Below, one piece after another: positions 48,284 to 59,415 of a stretch of DNA of 64,000 nucleotides. The position numbers and the translations under genes were made by a program. The stretch spans positions 3,983,501 to 4,047,500 of the forward strand of contig OX344749.2 in the NCBI GenBank assembly GCA_947034885.2, written 5' to 3'. This DNA comes from Thuidium tamariscinum (lineage: Eukaryota > Streptophyta > Bryopsida > Hypnales > Thuidiaceae). A model generated the notes under the pieces. The model was given only the letters and a program-made list of their open reading frames with translations. It made no database searches and was not told the DNA's origin. The number at the start of each line of letters is the position of its first letter. The first letter of the stretch is position 1.

Positions 48284-49739
48284 TTATTTAAATATTGAAG
48301 TTCACTTGAACTCTTGTATTTACTTTAGATAACCATATTTATCTTTTCTCAAAGGATGAATACACTTCTTCATGCAGCAATTATGACTTGTGTTGATTCT
48401 AAAGAATTTTCTACTTGCAAATCCAAAATCTCCAACTTTGATAGATATGTCAACCACTAATAAAACTAAAAACAACTTATCCTTAATCTACTACCTAAAT
48501 TTGTTTGAAAAATTCAATATTTAATAATTTGTGTAACTAATGACAGGCTGCAATCAAAGCAAAAGAAGAAAAATTAGCTAGAATGGAAAATGTTGTAAGT
48601 TACAAAAACTGAATCCACTAGTATATTATACATATATAGTAGATTTTAAATTTTGAATGTTGCACATTATAATCATTTATTATTGATTTTTCATTGAATT
48701 GAAACATAGAAAAAGAGAAGGAAAAAATGGCTACCACATTATGCTGCTAAACGCATCCAAAGATATTGGAAGAGATTCAAGATTCGAAAATACCCTCCTC
48801 CTCCTAAAAAGGTGAGCACCACGGCTTTTTTCGGGCTTTCTAGTACCAGATTGCACTAGAAAAAATAATCTACCTAAAACACACTACAAAAAATGCCAAA
48901 AAACTAGGATGAAATTGCTAAATAACTTTGAAATTTAAGAAAATATTAGATGAAATCGCCTGATTGTGGTTGAAAACCTTATTATATATTCAATAAGTGG
49001 ATGAATGTTGCAATTTGGAGCACCACTATAACATTTTATATCCCTATTTTGGCACTTGAGTTCTTCAGATATGAAAAACAAAATGTAGTGAGCACTATAT
49101 ATGAATCATTAGTCATTCAAATCTTTTTTTCCTAAGACTTGATGAAAACATTGCACTAAGTCTATACTAATAAGATGTTAGGGGAGGTCACATAGTCCAT
49201 GTCTAGTCTTGTAGAATTCATTTAATGTTTTTTTGGGCTTTAAAAAGACTAAGAGTTCCCAAATTGTGAGAGTGCTTTGAAAACACTGGGAATTCTACCA
49301 CGTAAGCAATAAATTGGTTGAGAGACTACCATGTGAGATAATATTAATTTTTTTAATTTTTAATCAATTATTAACATTTTTAATTAAAGTTTTTAATCAT
49401 TTTTTAATTTTTAATTTTCTTTTTGAAAATTTTGAAAAAAAGAATTCTTTAATTTGAAAATTCAGACTGATAGTGGTTGTTTTATAGTGTTAGTAGTGAA
49501 CAATTCAAAGGAAAAGCCCCAAAACAATCTTCTAGAGGCTTGAAAAAATGCCTAATGAAAGTTTTTCAAAGCATTGTGCTATTGAGATAATTTCAAGTCT
49601 TTTGTTGAAATTAATCTTGATTTCTTCCAACAAGTTTGTATTTTTTGAAGTTAAAAAATTTAAAGATTGTTTGGATGGGTCATTGCAGGGTAAGGGGAAA
49701 AAAGGAAAACGAAAAGGCAAGAAGGGAAAGAAGAAATGA
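42302..49739 (+). CDS. DRC9: DRC9/IQCG-like nexin-dynein regulatory complex protein (IQ motif)
   Basis: Joined exons: 42302-42573, 44734-45196, 45338-45556, 45815-45901, 46037-46132, 46281-46383, 46468-46646, 47561-47617, 47827-47955, 48072-48140, 48547-48594, 48710-48811 and 49689-49739. All thirteen share GT-AG borders and matching phases, giving about 624 aa. DRC9 partners DRC10 in the nexin-dynein regulatory complex that links axonemal doublets and binds calmodulin. Seen here: an acidic N-terminus, a Lys/Glu-rich insert (about 95-240), long coiled-coil segments (about 320-570), an IQ motif IQRYWKRFKIRK (about 590-601) and a Gly/Lys tail ending GKKGKKK, a layout typical of IQCG. It is longer than usual (about 440 aa), mostly because of the insert. 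Its AT-rich codon use differs from the neighbouring genes. Introns contain MITEs, a microsatellite and a hairpin. The coiled-coil family call is motif-based; DRC10 or another IQ coiled-coil protein is the alternative. Confidence 0.8.
42643..42755 (+). repeat. 60-bp direct duplication in intron 1 of the DRC9-like gene
   Basis: Two copies of a unit starting GAGATGAT and ending GAGACTTTGCATCTA lie 60 bp apart (starts at 42643 and 42703) with a few differences. They begin about 70 bp after the exon 1 donor. Confidence 0.8.
43234..43362 (+). other. Long imperfect hairpin in intron 1 of the DRC9-like gene
   Basis: Two arms of about 50 nt (43234-43288 and 43307-43362) pair with few bulges around an 18-nt loop. 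The best-paired part is TTGAAGT and CAATCTACATGGT on the left with their complements on the right. Size and shape resemble a plant miRNA precursor, although a small foldback transposon would look the same. Confidence 0.5.
48201..48279. repeat. TA dinucleotide microsatellite
   Basis: About 39.5 uninterrupted TA units lie in intron 10 of the DRC9-like gene, between exons ending at 48140 and starting at 48547. It is likely to be length-polymorphic. Confidence 0.98.
48820..49085 (-). mobile_element. hAT-like MITE family B, copy in DRC9-like intron 12
   Basis: It matches 27853-28122 closely: both have CTTTCTARTRCCAGATTGCACTAG, a GATGAAATTGC block and a GGAGCACCA block in the same order. It lies directly after the donor site of exon 12, whose GT is at 48812. 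Confidence 0.6.
49226..49552. mobile_element. Probable diverged MITE of family C in DRC9-like intron 12
   Basis: The left part has CACTGGGAATTCTACCACGT and the right part an AAAAGCCCCAAAACAATCTT block, in the order seen in the elements at 30059 and 33977. The ends are eroded and the borders approximate. Confidence 0.35.
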
Positions 49740-51718
49740 TTTAAAAATAAGGTATACAACCTATTTCTTATGAAGTATAGCATTAAGCATATACTGAATT
49801 GAATGAAGGTGTGGAGATAAATTTTTTTGGTTAGGGAATAGAAATTATGATGATTGTATTATGTTTAAAAAAAAATTCATCAAGTTTTAAATAAGAATAA
49901 ATAAATAAAGTGTAGATTAGAGTACAAAAGTCACATTTAACTACTTTTAGACTATTGAATGAACTCTAGATATTCAAATATCTCCAAATAATAACATTTG
50001 GAGATCTCTAGATGTTTGTATACAATAAATCTTCAAATGTTATGTAGTAATCTTCCAATGCTTTCTATAGATCTTCCAATGTTTTACATTATCTCTTAGT
50101 GACCAATTTTTTTCTCAAATATTATTTTTGGACCCTTCAAAGTCTAAAAGTACTTAAATATGGCATACAAATTCTTCTCAATGTAATGTCAAACCTATCT
50201 TCAAGAAGTACAAAAATAAAGATTGGTCTTGGCAATTTGATTAGCATGACATTAAATCCTGTAAACAAAATTGATGTAGCGTAGCTAGATTTATCCTAGG
50301 GTAAACACTGAAATTTTTTATTTTTTTCAAAATTGATTTTTTTCAAATTCTAAATTCATATTTCGATTTGGAGACTCCAAATTGGCTAAAAAGGAACTTC
50401 ACACAACCAAAAAATCCAACAAAATATAAACCCCAAAACCCTTATCAACCCTTGGTAAAACAAGTTTTACTTGCTGGGAGCTCGATTTATCTGCGCCACG
50501 TCAGTTTCGATTACAGGATTTAACGTCTTGCATTTGATTAGGTGTCAAAGTGTTATTTGTTATATGATAATGAATTTGCTAAACTGCATCATCTTCCCTT
50601 TATTTAGGAAAATAGGTCACCTAATTTTGTCAAATGGAACCCCAATGATAAACAAGTTGTATACTAAATCAAATTGGTTGTTTCCATTCAAATTTATTAT
50701 TATTATTTGCATTTAAGTCTTTTGTCCAAATTTTATGCATCTTGTGGTTATAGTAATTTCACTCCTATAATCTCATATCAAATCTAAAAGACAACTTAGG
50801 AGAATAAACATAGAGATTGTGAGTTTATACCTTATGATTTATGAAGATGTCGTTAATTATCTTTAAGTTGTCCTCAAGTTGCCTTCAACTATATGAAGTT
50901 GATCATAGTTGTCCATAATTTGTCCTTTTGAATTGCCCAATCATTTATGTAGACTTTGGATGTAGTCTATAGAGCTTGTTTTATAATGATTGGACAACCA
51001 AATGGTCCTGTGGCTCATGAGATTTCATTAACTTAAGCCTTAGGCTATAATAAAATCACACAAGATAGCTACAGTGCAATATAAGCAAATAACATGAGAG
51101 TAGTTTGGCATTGATGCTCTAGGTGTTGACTTGGATGCCTTGGGAGTCAAATCACAAAGAAATAGCTTCAAAATCAAAGTCAAAGAATAAAGAATAAAGA
51201 AGAGTGAAGAAAGTAGAACTTGAAAGTTGAAACAAAAAAAAACATGAGGAAAGAGATTTATTTCCATATCAAGGTGATGAAGATGAAGGGTTTACAACAC
51301 TATCTATCATTTTTGAATTTGGAAACAACTAAGAAAGTAGGTTAGTAAGAGAATCTCTATCTACCACCACCAAAGTTTTTGCTTCTTTTCTTAAAAAAGA
51401 TTGCAAATTGCCTTTACTGGATGAATGAATGGAAAGCTCATAATTGACAATTGGAAGTCAATGCTTTTTGGGTCACATTGGACACACTCCCACTAAATCA
51501 TTTGGCTACAATCAATGTTAATCTAATATACTATTGTCTTGTTGCTTAAGGCGGAATTGACTTGTTATCTTGTACATAGTGTATCGAGGCTGCCTCTTTT
51601 GAGCTCATTGTCATTGTCACAAAACTATTACAATGAGCTCTAAAATTTTAAAATTTTAAAATTTGTATTATTTCTACACACACACATCCCAATCTGGTAT
51701 AATATTAAAATTTACATA

Positions 51719-52016
51719 CTAGGGGAGGACACTTCCCGTTTTTTAATAACCTACGTGCGGCGGAATATAGAGTACATTTAAATAATCTTAGGTAAAATTT
51801 ATAAGAAATTTACATATAAAATAGGGGACATTAAAAAGGCAAAGTGTTTTAAAAATAAAATAGGGATGATAATATGGCTGATTTTTCCGCTTTATGGTAA
51901 AATAGGGGCTCTTTTAATGTTGCCAAGTAATAATTACAAGTAATTGATAGCCCCCCTAAAAATACCCCACCGCCGCACGTGGATCCCCCAAATATACAAG
52001 AAGTGTCCTCCCCGGG
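51719..52016. mobile_element. hAT-like MITE, family E, with exact 8-bp target duplication
   Basis: The ends are CTAGGGGAGGACACTTC and, read inward from the right, CCCGGGGAGGACACTTC (15 of 17 identical). Both sides are flanked by the identical 8-mer TTTACATA (51711-51718 and 52017-52024). A further GTGCGGCGG block is inverted near each end. Length is 298 bp with no reading frame. TSD length and the C..GGG ends fit hAT elements. Confidence 0.87.
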
Positions 52017-52049
52017 TTTACATATTAGAATTTTATTAATTTTCTGTCT

Positions 52050-52440
52050 CCCTCACCTCCTCTTATAATTTTGAAAGGCTGGGGCTCCATACAATCAATA
52101 TGAGATAAGAAAATGGCACTCACATTTGCATTACCGTATTCGTATGCGTATTCAATATTTGTATTCGTATCTAGTTTCAATATTCATATTTAGTATCTAT
52201 ATTTTGTAATTGTATTCAAGTAATCATATATAATATTTGTACTCAGTATCAGTATTCAATATTAGTACTCAATATCCGTATTCAATATTAGTACTCAGTA
52301 TCCATATTCAATATTTGTATCTATATTCAATATATGTATCCAATAGTTGTTGATTTTTCTTGGAGGGGGGTGGAACTTTTTTAATTTCAAATCCAACAGA
52401 ACCTAGTTTTCCAAGGGGAGGGGGGTTCCAGGAAATTACA
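52050..52440 (-). repeat. Minisatellite-bearing repeat T, copy 2 (inverted)
   Basis: CCTCTTATAATTTTGAAAGG is followed by about 220 bp of degenerate ATTCAATATTTGTATC-type tandem units (about 52130-52350). A GATTTTTCTTGGAGGGGGG block and a C/G-rich flank complete it. This is the reverse-order counterpart of 33050-33372. Confidence 0.65.
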
Positions 52441-54499
52441 AATAGGTTGTGTTGCCTCTTTTTGTCACATTGTCTTCTCTTGCAAAAGCTGTCTTATACT
52501 CTTGTTGAATGTCTATAGGTTGTCTCTTGTACTCATTTTGCATTTTTTCCTATCATTCTACTAATTAAGCCTATACCTAATCTTTGTCACCTACATCAAA
52601 TGTAGACATTTAGCCCTTTTAACACATCTAATTCAAAGTGACAATAGATTTAGAAAAGTCAAACTTTTCCATTTGAACAAAATGAGAAACATCACATGTT
52701 TGAGACACCTAAAGGACCAATTTTACTCAAAAAAATATGCAAAAACTAAGTAAAGACAATTCATGGCTTATATATTCTCAATAAAAATTACTACGGTTTG
52801 GTCATTCCTTCTCTGATGATTTTAGGTGTTCTTACTTTAGAAAGTTTTGTACTTGAAATGCTTACACTTGATTTGTAAGAAACTTGAAATACCACTTAAC
52901 CCTTAAAGTCCTAAAATCCCCTTAAGAGACACTTAGGTATGCTCTTGGGATATCAAACAGGTTGGTGTCACCTCAATTTTTGACATGATTTCTTGAAACT
53001 TTTATTGAAGATAGAAAAATACACTAGCTTTTAGAGAGTATAATTTTTATTTCAATCAAAATTTGAGAGCAAAAATTATAGCATCCTAAGCACAAATAGT
53101 ATTTTATTGGACATTAATAAAAAAATAAATTTCAAATACAATTTTTTTCCCCAATAAAGTTTTATTTATTTTTTACATGGAAATTTGTGATTCATTCCAT
53201 TTGGATTAGTGAAGCTAAGGTAGGGCACTCTTATATCATAAAAACTACATGTGATGGAGATATATGGACTAGCTATTCATTTCTTAAAATTTAATTAAAA
53301 ATAATAATAATAATTTTCAATAGATATTTCAACTTTAAAATTTTATATTTTTATTACCAATATTTTTTTATGTGAATTATAATTAGGTATAGATTTTGAA
53401 AGATACACTATATTGTGAAAAATAATTTTGGACCTTGTATTTATTTTATGAAAAATTGTCTAAAAAATGAACAAATTTCTTTAAAAACTATTCATTATTA
53501 AAGGTTCATTTTTTAATCTATTGTAGATGTCAATTCATATGTTATTTGAGTTTGAAAATTTTGGCAATAGAAATCTATGGTCAAATCAATTGAAGTTCAC
53601 AAATTATAGTTTGAAATTATATTTAATTAAAAAATTAATAGGGGATCAAAAAATCACTTGTTGCCTATTGTATATAAAATCTGTAGAGAGTGCCCCACCT
53701 GAATAGTGATGTGAAAGTCATTAAGCTTTTGTTCTACAAGCAAGTATTGCATCCACTTGACAAAATTAGAGTATTGATTTCATTTTTGAACTCAATTTTA
53801 AATTTTAAGGAAAAAGAAACTTCTTTAAGGTTCAACTTGCTTGTTGAAACAGCCTCATTTTTAAGATTAGTGTGCTTCATCCTAGAACAATTAACAATTT
53901 ATTTTTTCCTTTTGTCTTGTATCTACTTTTATTTAACATTTTTTAAAAGAATGAAAATCAAGTGCCTTTTTAAAAATATTTTTCTAGACTCTTAATTCAA
54001 TTTTTCTACATAAAAAGTTGTAAATTCAAAATTAGTAATGCAAAAATTTAAGTTAAACCAATTCAAAGTCTTATAATCTATTCACGTTTCCTTTACTTCA
54101 AATGCAAATATCTTGCAATATGGAAGAGCAAAAATTCTGAAATTAAATAAAAACTATTATTAAATCTTTTTTCTTTGTAATAGAGTTGGTAGTTTTGAGA
54201 GTTCTTTACATGGAAAAAAGGCTCTTCAATAGGGTGCTCCAAAAGTGAATGTACTCTAAAAGTGACTATGACAAAGTCCCGGACAGAGTGATACATTATG
54301 CTTTATTCAATGTACCACTTGTGTCCATATCAAAAATTTGTAAATAATTCCACAAAGGTCCAAAAAAAATGAAATGACTTAGATTACATGCCAATTCCAT
54401 TCTTCTTCATATAATTTTAAAAAAAAATTGTTTCAAGGAATTTAGCTTCCCTAAACACGATCAATTCTGAAAAAGTTGTTGTGTGAGCTAAGTTTAGTT

Positions 54500-54802
54500 T
54501 TCTTTTCATTTCTTGTGAATTGCAAAAGTGATGATATCAAATGTTGCCATGAAGCTCCTAATTTCAACATCCATCCACATATTGGATAAAGAACAACTCA
54601 TTAACACATACCACATAATTATTAGTAGTTCTATTTTCATCCATAATTTGATGATTTCATCCAATAATTCTTTTTAATTTGAAGTTTTTTGACAATTTCA
54701 TCTAAAATAATACCATTTATTTTCTATGGACTTGAAGCAGAGCTCATTATTTTGGTGCAAAATGACAACAAATTGACCCCCCCCCCGAAAAAAAAAAACA
54801 TT
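54500..54802 (+). mobile_element. hAT-like MITE family B, diverged copy
   Basis: It has the same order of blocks as 25903-26196: TTTCATTTCTTGTGAA, a GAAGCTCC/GAGCTCC block, ACATATTGGATA, repeated TTTCATCC and TTTGGTGCAAAA. The right end is eroded into C- and A-runs. Confidence 0.65.
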
Positions 54803-54832
54803 GGTATGTGCAAACTACCTTGGGAGTTTAAT

Positions 54833-55110
54833 TAAGGTAGGTACACCCAAAAGCGCCAGTTTTTTCATATTGTGCCTAGTTCCTGTTATTATGATGTTTA
54901 GATTTTCTTACAATCTTCTTGGTGAGTGAAAGCATGTTCCAACGCACCAAAGAATAGTAGATTTTGATACTGTATGCAAAAGTTATTAATAGTCAAAGTC
55001 TGTTTCTGAAAGCGCCATCTACAGTCTGGGTACATGATTGATTTTGAAAATGTATGCACGTTGTACAGGGCACTTTAAGGTTAGGTGCCATTTTGGATGT
55101 ATCTACCTTA
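54833..55110. mobile_element. TA-flanked MITE, family A (copy 2)
   Basis: AGGTAGGTACACCC at the left end and the complement of AGGTAGATACATCC at the right, both next to TA. Length is 278 bp, the same as the copy at 17045-17322, which lies in the opposite orientation. Internal landmarks shared in inverted order include CCAACGCACCAAAGAA and TACAGGGC. Confidence 0.85.
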
Positions 55111-55191
55111 GGGGGTAAACAAATCTAAGCATCACTTCCTAATGCAAAAGTGCAAAACAATTGACCATAGCAACAACAATCATGTGCACTG

Positions 55192-55455
55192 AGGTGAGTA
55201 CATCTAAAAGCGCTACTTTTTGGTACTACGCCTAGTAATTATTACTGGTCCGATCATATTTTCATATAGTCTTCTTGGCAAGTGAAAGCACATCCTAATA
55301 CACCAAAAAACGCAACATTTGGATATAGTATGCAAAAGTTATTAAGTTCAAAGTTTGTTTCTAAAAGCACTCCAACCAAATAGGTACATAATGGAATTCA
55401 GAAATGTACAAAAACTATAGATGGCATTTTTAGGTAAAGTGCAATTTTGGATGTG
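55192..55455. mobile_element. TA-flanked MITE, family A (decayed copy 3)
   Basis: It starts about 80 bp after copy 2 and has the same orientation: GAGGTGAGTACATCTAAAAG, CTTCTTGGCAAGTGAAAGCA, TATGCAAAAGTTATTAA and a final TTTTGGATGTG. The right terminus is worn. Confidence 0.65.
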
Positions 55456-55733
55456 CAAGATGGCACTCTTTCAACAGAACTGCCTGTAGCGCCCATTTCG
55501 ATGCATTCCAAAGTACCCCACCCCACCCCACCCTAGAATTACTGGACTCTTATTTAATTCCAATGAAATTCCGTTTCATTTGTTTAAAAAAACCCCAAAA
55601 AACTCATATCCAATTCAACATTGAAAGCAGGATCATTCATGACTCACCGTTTTAAGTTAATTCTACTCCCAATCTTGTCATGTGTAGATTGTAGAACCAC
55701 CCATGTACCCAATCCCCTTAAGAGCTTAAGAGC

Positions 55734-55951
55734 AGGGAGAACTGACCCCCTTATTGCCCCAGTCAACAGTGTGTTGACTAAATTTCCCCCTATCTTGTGT
55801 CGTATATTTTGGATTCTCTTCACGCCTCCTAGCTAATTGAGGGCCTCTGATTCCATATATGAATTCAAAATTTGCAAAAAGTAAAATTTTCAAAAAATAA
55901 AAAAATTCCAGGGTTTGCCCCGGCAGGGCAAAAAGGGGGTCAATTCACCCT
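55734..55951. mobile_element. CCCCC-tipped MITE, family D, single copy
   Basis: The terminal inverted repeats are AGGGAGAACTGACCCCC at the left and, read inward from the right, AGGGTGAATTGACCCCC. The interior contains CTAGCTAATT and GAATTCAAAATTTGCAAAAA as in the 35-kb pair. Length is 218 bp. Confidence 0.72.
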
Positions 55952-56689
55952 AGCCATCACTTAACCCTGAAGTGCTCGAGTTTCCAATTTCTAGACAATG
56001 TAAGGTAAGTGGTCCATAAATCAACAATCTAAGAAGAAAGATTGATTTGAAGTTTTAGCTATATGCCCAAACATTTAAGATTTTTTTGGTAGATGGATGA
56101 AAGGAAAACATAGGTATGGCAATTTTTTTGGTAAATTTTTTACCCCAATTGAATAAGATACAATTTTTAGAAGGCAAAGTTGCATAGGGTGTTATTTGTG
56201 CATATAGGGAGTAGTAATAATCACTTAGGTTGTTGCTTTTAATGGAGCAAGAGAGTCTAGGAATGGATTTAGAAGATGATGTGAGTGTTCAACAAAGTCT
56301 ACTCATGCACCAATAGAGTGTCAAATACCAAGCAAGTTCCTTGAGCAATTGAAATTCCTTTTCATTTGTTTAAAAATCAAAACAAAAAACCAAACAAGAC
56401 ACGTGTATATTGCTCATTTGGCCCAAATTTGACAAATAATCGCATTTGAATGTTGTTTTGAATGTCATCTGGATTTCTCTTGAAGCCATTCAATCACATG
56501 GTACTAAATTATACACTATACATAATGGTTGCCCACATTGACTACTGACTATCTTGAAACCATTCACTTCCAAAAATATTTTTTGGGTTCAAAAAAACTT
56601 ATCCATTTTGCAAAGCATGTGCACTATTTGAAAGCCCTTTGTTGGGGCGGTTCTTCATGACCTCTCCATTCAAGAGCCTCTTCCTATAC

Positions 56690-57080
56690 AAATTGAAATT
56701 CTTCTTTCTTTCTCATTACAATTTGTAGAGATTCTTTATGAAGTTGTTGTCTTATCTAAGGGTAGGATTTGGTGTTATTAGAGTACATATATTTCTTAAA
56801 TTACAAATGTAGAAGTTTGTCAAGTGGTTGACGAAGTCAAAATTGCATTAACTCTAATTCAAATATGGAATTGCAAAAATGAGGTTATGGATTTTAAAAA
56901 TACAAAAATTCCAAAAATCATCATCTAAAGAGAACCTTATTTTAAATATATTCCAACAAAACTTATCCAAAAAAGGACAATATTTTGTTCATAATTGGAT
57001 TTAGAAGGAATTTATCCAAAATTCAAACTCTTCAACTTTTATTTGCCTTTTGAATCCAAAATATTCTTTGTATTAGTACT
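56690..57080 (+). repeat. Interspersed repeat S, copy 3
   Basis: Forward-orientation copy sharing GTCAAGTGGTTGA, GCAAAAATGAGGTTA and TTATTTGC blocks with 26860-27340. A piece belonging to its beginning lies at 55965-56010, about 0.7 kb upstream, so this copy is probably interrupted. Confidence 0.55.
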
Positions 57081-58335
57081 TTATGATAATTATTCCAAAA
57101 TTGTTGATCATTGAGATGAGCCTCAACACTTAGGGATTAAGTGATTTTAGAACAAAAGAAGAACAATGCTGCAATGGAAAATTTTCAAATGTAGAGGGAT
57201 AAGACATAGTTGGGGACTATGATTTTTTTATATTTTTATCTTTAGAATTAAAATTACTTTGAATTTAGAAGCCAAAATGTGTTTAGATCGTGTAGTCAAT
57301 GTCTAAAGCCTTCAAATTCCAATTAGTCAAGAATTACTCTTTTGCTCTATACTTTCCAAACACTTTAGAATATGTGTTATGATCTTATTAGTCCTAACTT
57401 TGAAAAGGAGAAAGAAACATTTTAAGCTTTAGTTGGAAATAGTTGCATCTTATAGGTTGGATATGGCTCCTTCATTGAGATTGGGTGGTTCAATTATAGC
57501 TACAATAGGATATTAGTTAAATCCTAAGAGCCATATTTTGGATGATGAATATAGTGCTTTTTACAAATGATTTGGCTGAATACCTACTCATTGATTCATA
57601 ACAATATGTAAACCTTAAAGAACCAAGGCACATTTTTGTCAAAAATTGTAAAAAACATGCCACTTGTAAGAGCATTCAAAATAATTGTGAAAATGATTTT
57701 TTTTTCCTTTTAGAACTCTACCATATAAATTTGTACTAGACTACTATGAGAATGTGTGGAAAAAATCTTAGAAACTTTGACCTTGTAGATTGAAAGATTA
57801 TAATGTTTGCTATAAGAAGAATTTTTTTGGACCTTGTCCATAAACTTTAACTCCTTTTAGAGAGAGAATTTTACATTGCACATGATTATTTTGGTGCTAT
57901 TTGTATCTTATACAATGTAAGTATAGTTACATACCTACAAAATTTTAGAAGTAGAAGAAGAGTTTTGTACATAAGGTCCAAAGCCAAAAAAATTCAAAGC
58001 AACATAACTTTTGATCCAAGCACTTGATTCAATAAAAAAATCATATTAAAATTAAGTAAGAACATATTCACTCCTCATATCAAAATCTTATGAACATCCA
58101 ACCAAAATGACTTTGTGCATAACTACCCAAGATCTTTTGCATATGTTGAATAATCAAAGATATTAGCAAAAGAATATTGAAATTTGAAAAAGGATCAAAG
58201 TGTCAAAGAGTTTATTGACCTCATAAATGCTGTCATGGACGTGACATATATCACGAAGACAATTGCTTCTAGTTAGCTTGGAAGACAAGCCATTGTCCTT
58301 AAGTAGCTTGTGGATAAAGGCAACCGCTTTTTACC

Positions 58336-58512
58336 ACTCCAAGTCATCTTAAGTACCAGTTTAGTCCTAAATTAGTATAAATAGAAAATTGTGCACTCCA
58401 AGTTATCTTAGGTACTAGTCTAGTCCTAAATTAGTATAAATATAGAGTCGTGCACTCTAAGTCGTTTTAGGTACTAATTTAAGTCTTAGATTAGTATAAA
58501 TGGAGAGTTGAG
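58336..58512 (+). repeat. Three tandem copies of a 59-bp unit carrying TATAAAT
   Basis: Units start at 58336, 58395 and 58454. Each contains an AAGTYRTYTTA block, a TAGTCCTAAATTAGTATAAAT-like block and a GTGCACTC-type junction. Each unit therefore carries a TATA-box-like TATAAAT. The sequence may be part of an old LTR, but no LTR borders were found. Confidence 0.75.
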
Positions 58513-58807
58513 GGACATTGTTATTGGTGTTGTTTTTGTATTATTCCTCATCTTTATGTTTGCACACAGTCAACTCAATTCCACAATGAATTTTTCACAT
58601 CTTAAATGCTGAAATTCTTGATTTATTTGTTATCGGTAACTTAATTTTGCCTTAATTCAAGGGTTGGGATTGGTTTAAGAGTCATATAAGTTAGTCCTAT
58701 TTTGTTCACTCAAAAGGTCCCTTTTGAAGGATGGAAAAGGGAACCCTGCCTCATTGGTAAACAAAGTCATGCGCTTGTAACTTTGTAAGGTAACAAATCA
58801 AGGATTT

Positions 58808-59415
58808 TTGTATTTAATATCTGCAAATGGTAAATTAATGTTCACGACTGCCTGGGGAGTTGCGTACTCCAGAGCCTGCAGAGGACACCGCGTGGAGAAG
58901 GGGACTAGGGGAGATGAAGCGGCTCAAGTGCTCATAACAGCCAGTTCCCAACGTCTCTCTGAACTGCGCAGTAACTTCGTAGCCGTCGCCACTCTCCTTC
59001 TGAGTCCTGACGCCATAGCCAGCCACCATAATCCTTTCTCCACATAAGCTTACTGTGTAACCCACCGTCACTGAAGCTGCAATCGAAACTGAAAGCAGCT
59101 CAGTCACTCATCCATCTCTCTCGCATACAAAAAGATCACTTCTACAATTTGAAGTAATGTAATTCACGGTGTGGCCCACCCATTTTGAATTGCAACTTCC
59201 TTGTGTTCTTTAACTCGAGTTTCATTTTAGTAGCACTGTGGGTCCCTGTTTTGTGGGTAGTGTCGAAGTTGGCGAAGCGCCAGTGAGGTTGCGTTGTTGT
59301 AGCCCACTGGACGGCAGCTGGTCGCGGTTCATCAATTTGTGTCGCACTCGAATGCTGCGGTATATTTTTCTCCTGTAATTGCTCTTCTGCTTTTTGTTGA
59401 CGAAGGGGGAGAATA
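58808..59415 (+). promoter_or_regulatory. Upstream region of the GH17 gene
   Basis: From about 58840 the sequence becomes GC-balanced after 9 kb of AT-rich DNA, so the promoter and leader of the glucanase gene probably lie here. Short frames occur on both strands (up to about 98 codons) without recognisable domains. Confidence 0.45.

Larger units (their letters stand above)
49740..58807. other. AT-rich repeat-filled intergenic region
   Basis: No gene is supported in these 9 kb. The region contains the MITEs and repeats listed separately. A stretch at 50290-50470 resembles the interior of family D MITEs but is strongly decayed. All open frames are short and AT-driven. Confidence 0.6.

Noticed and set aside
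53690-53995. 101-codon plus-strand frame
   Set aside because: Phe/Leu/Lys-rich AT-driven composition with no motif, splice context or promoter shift.
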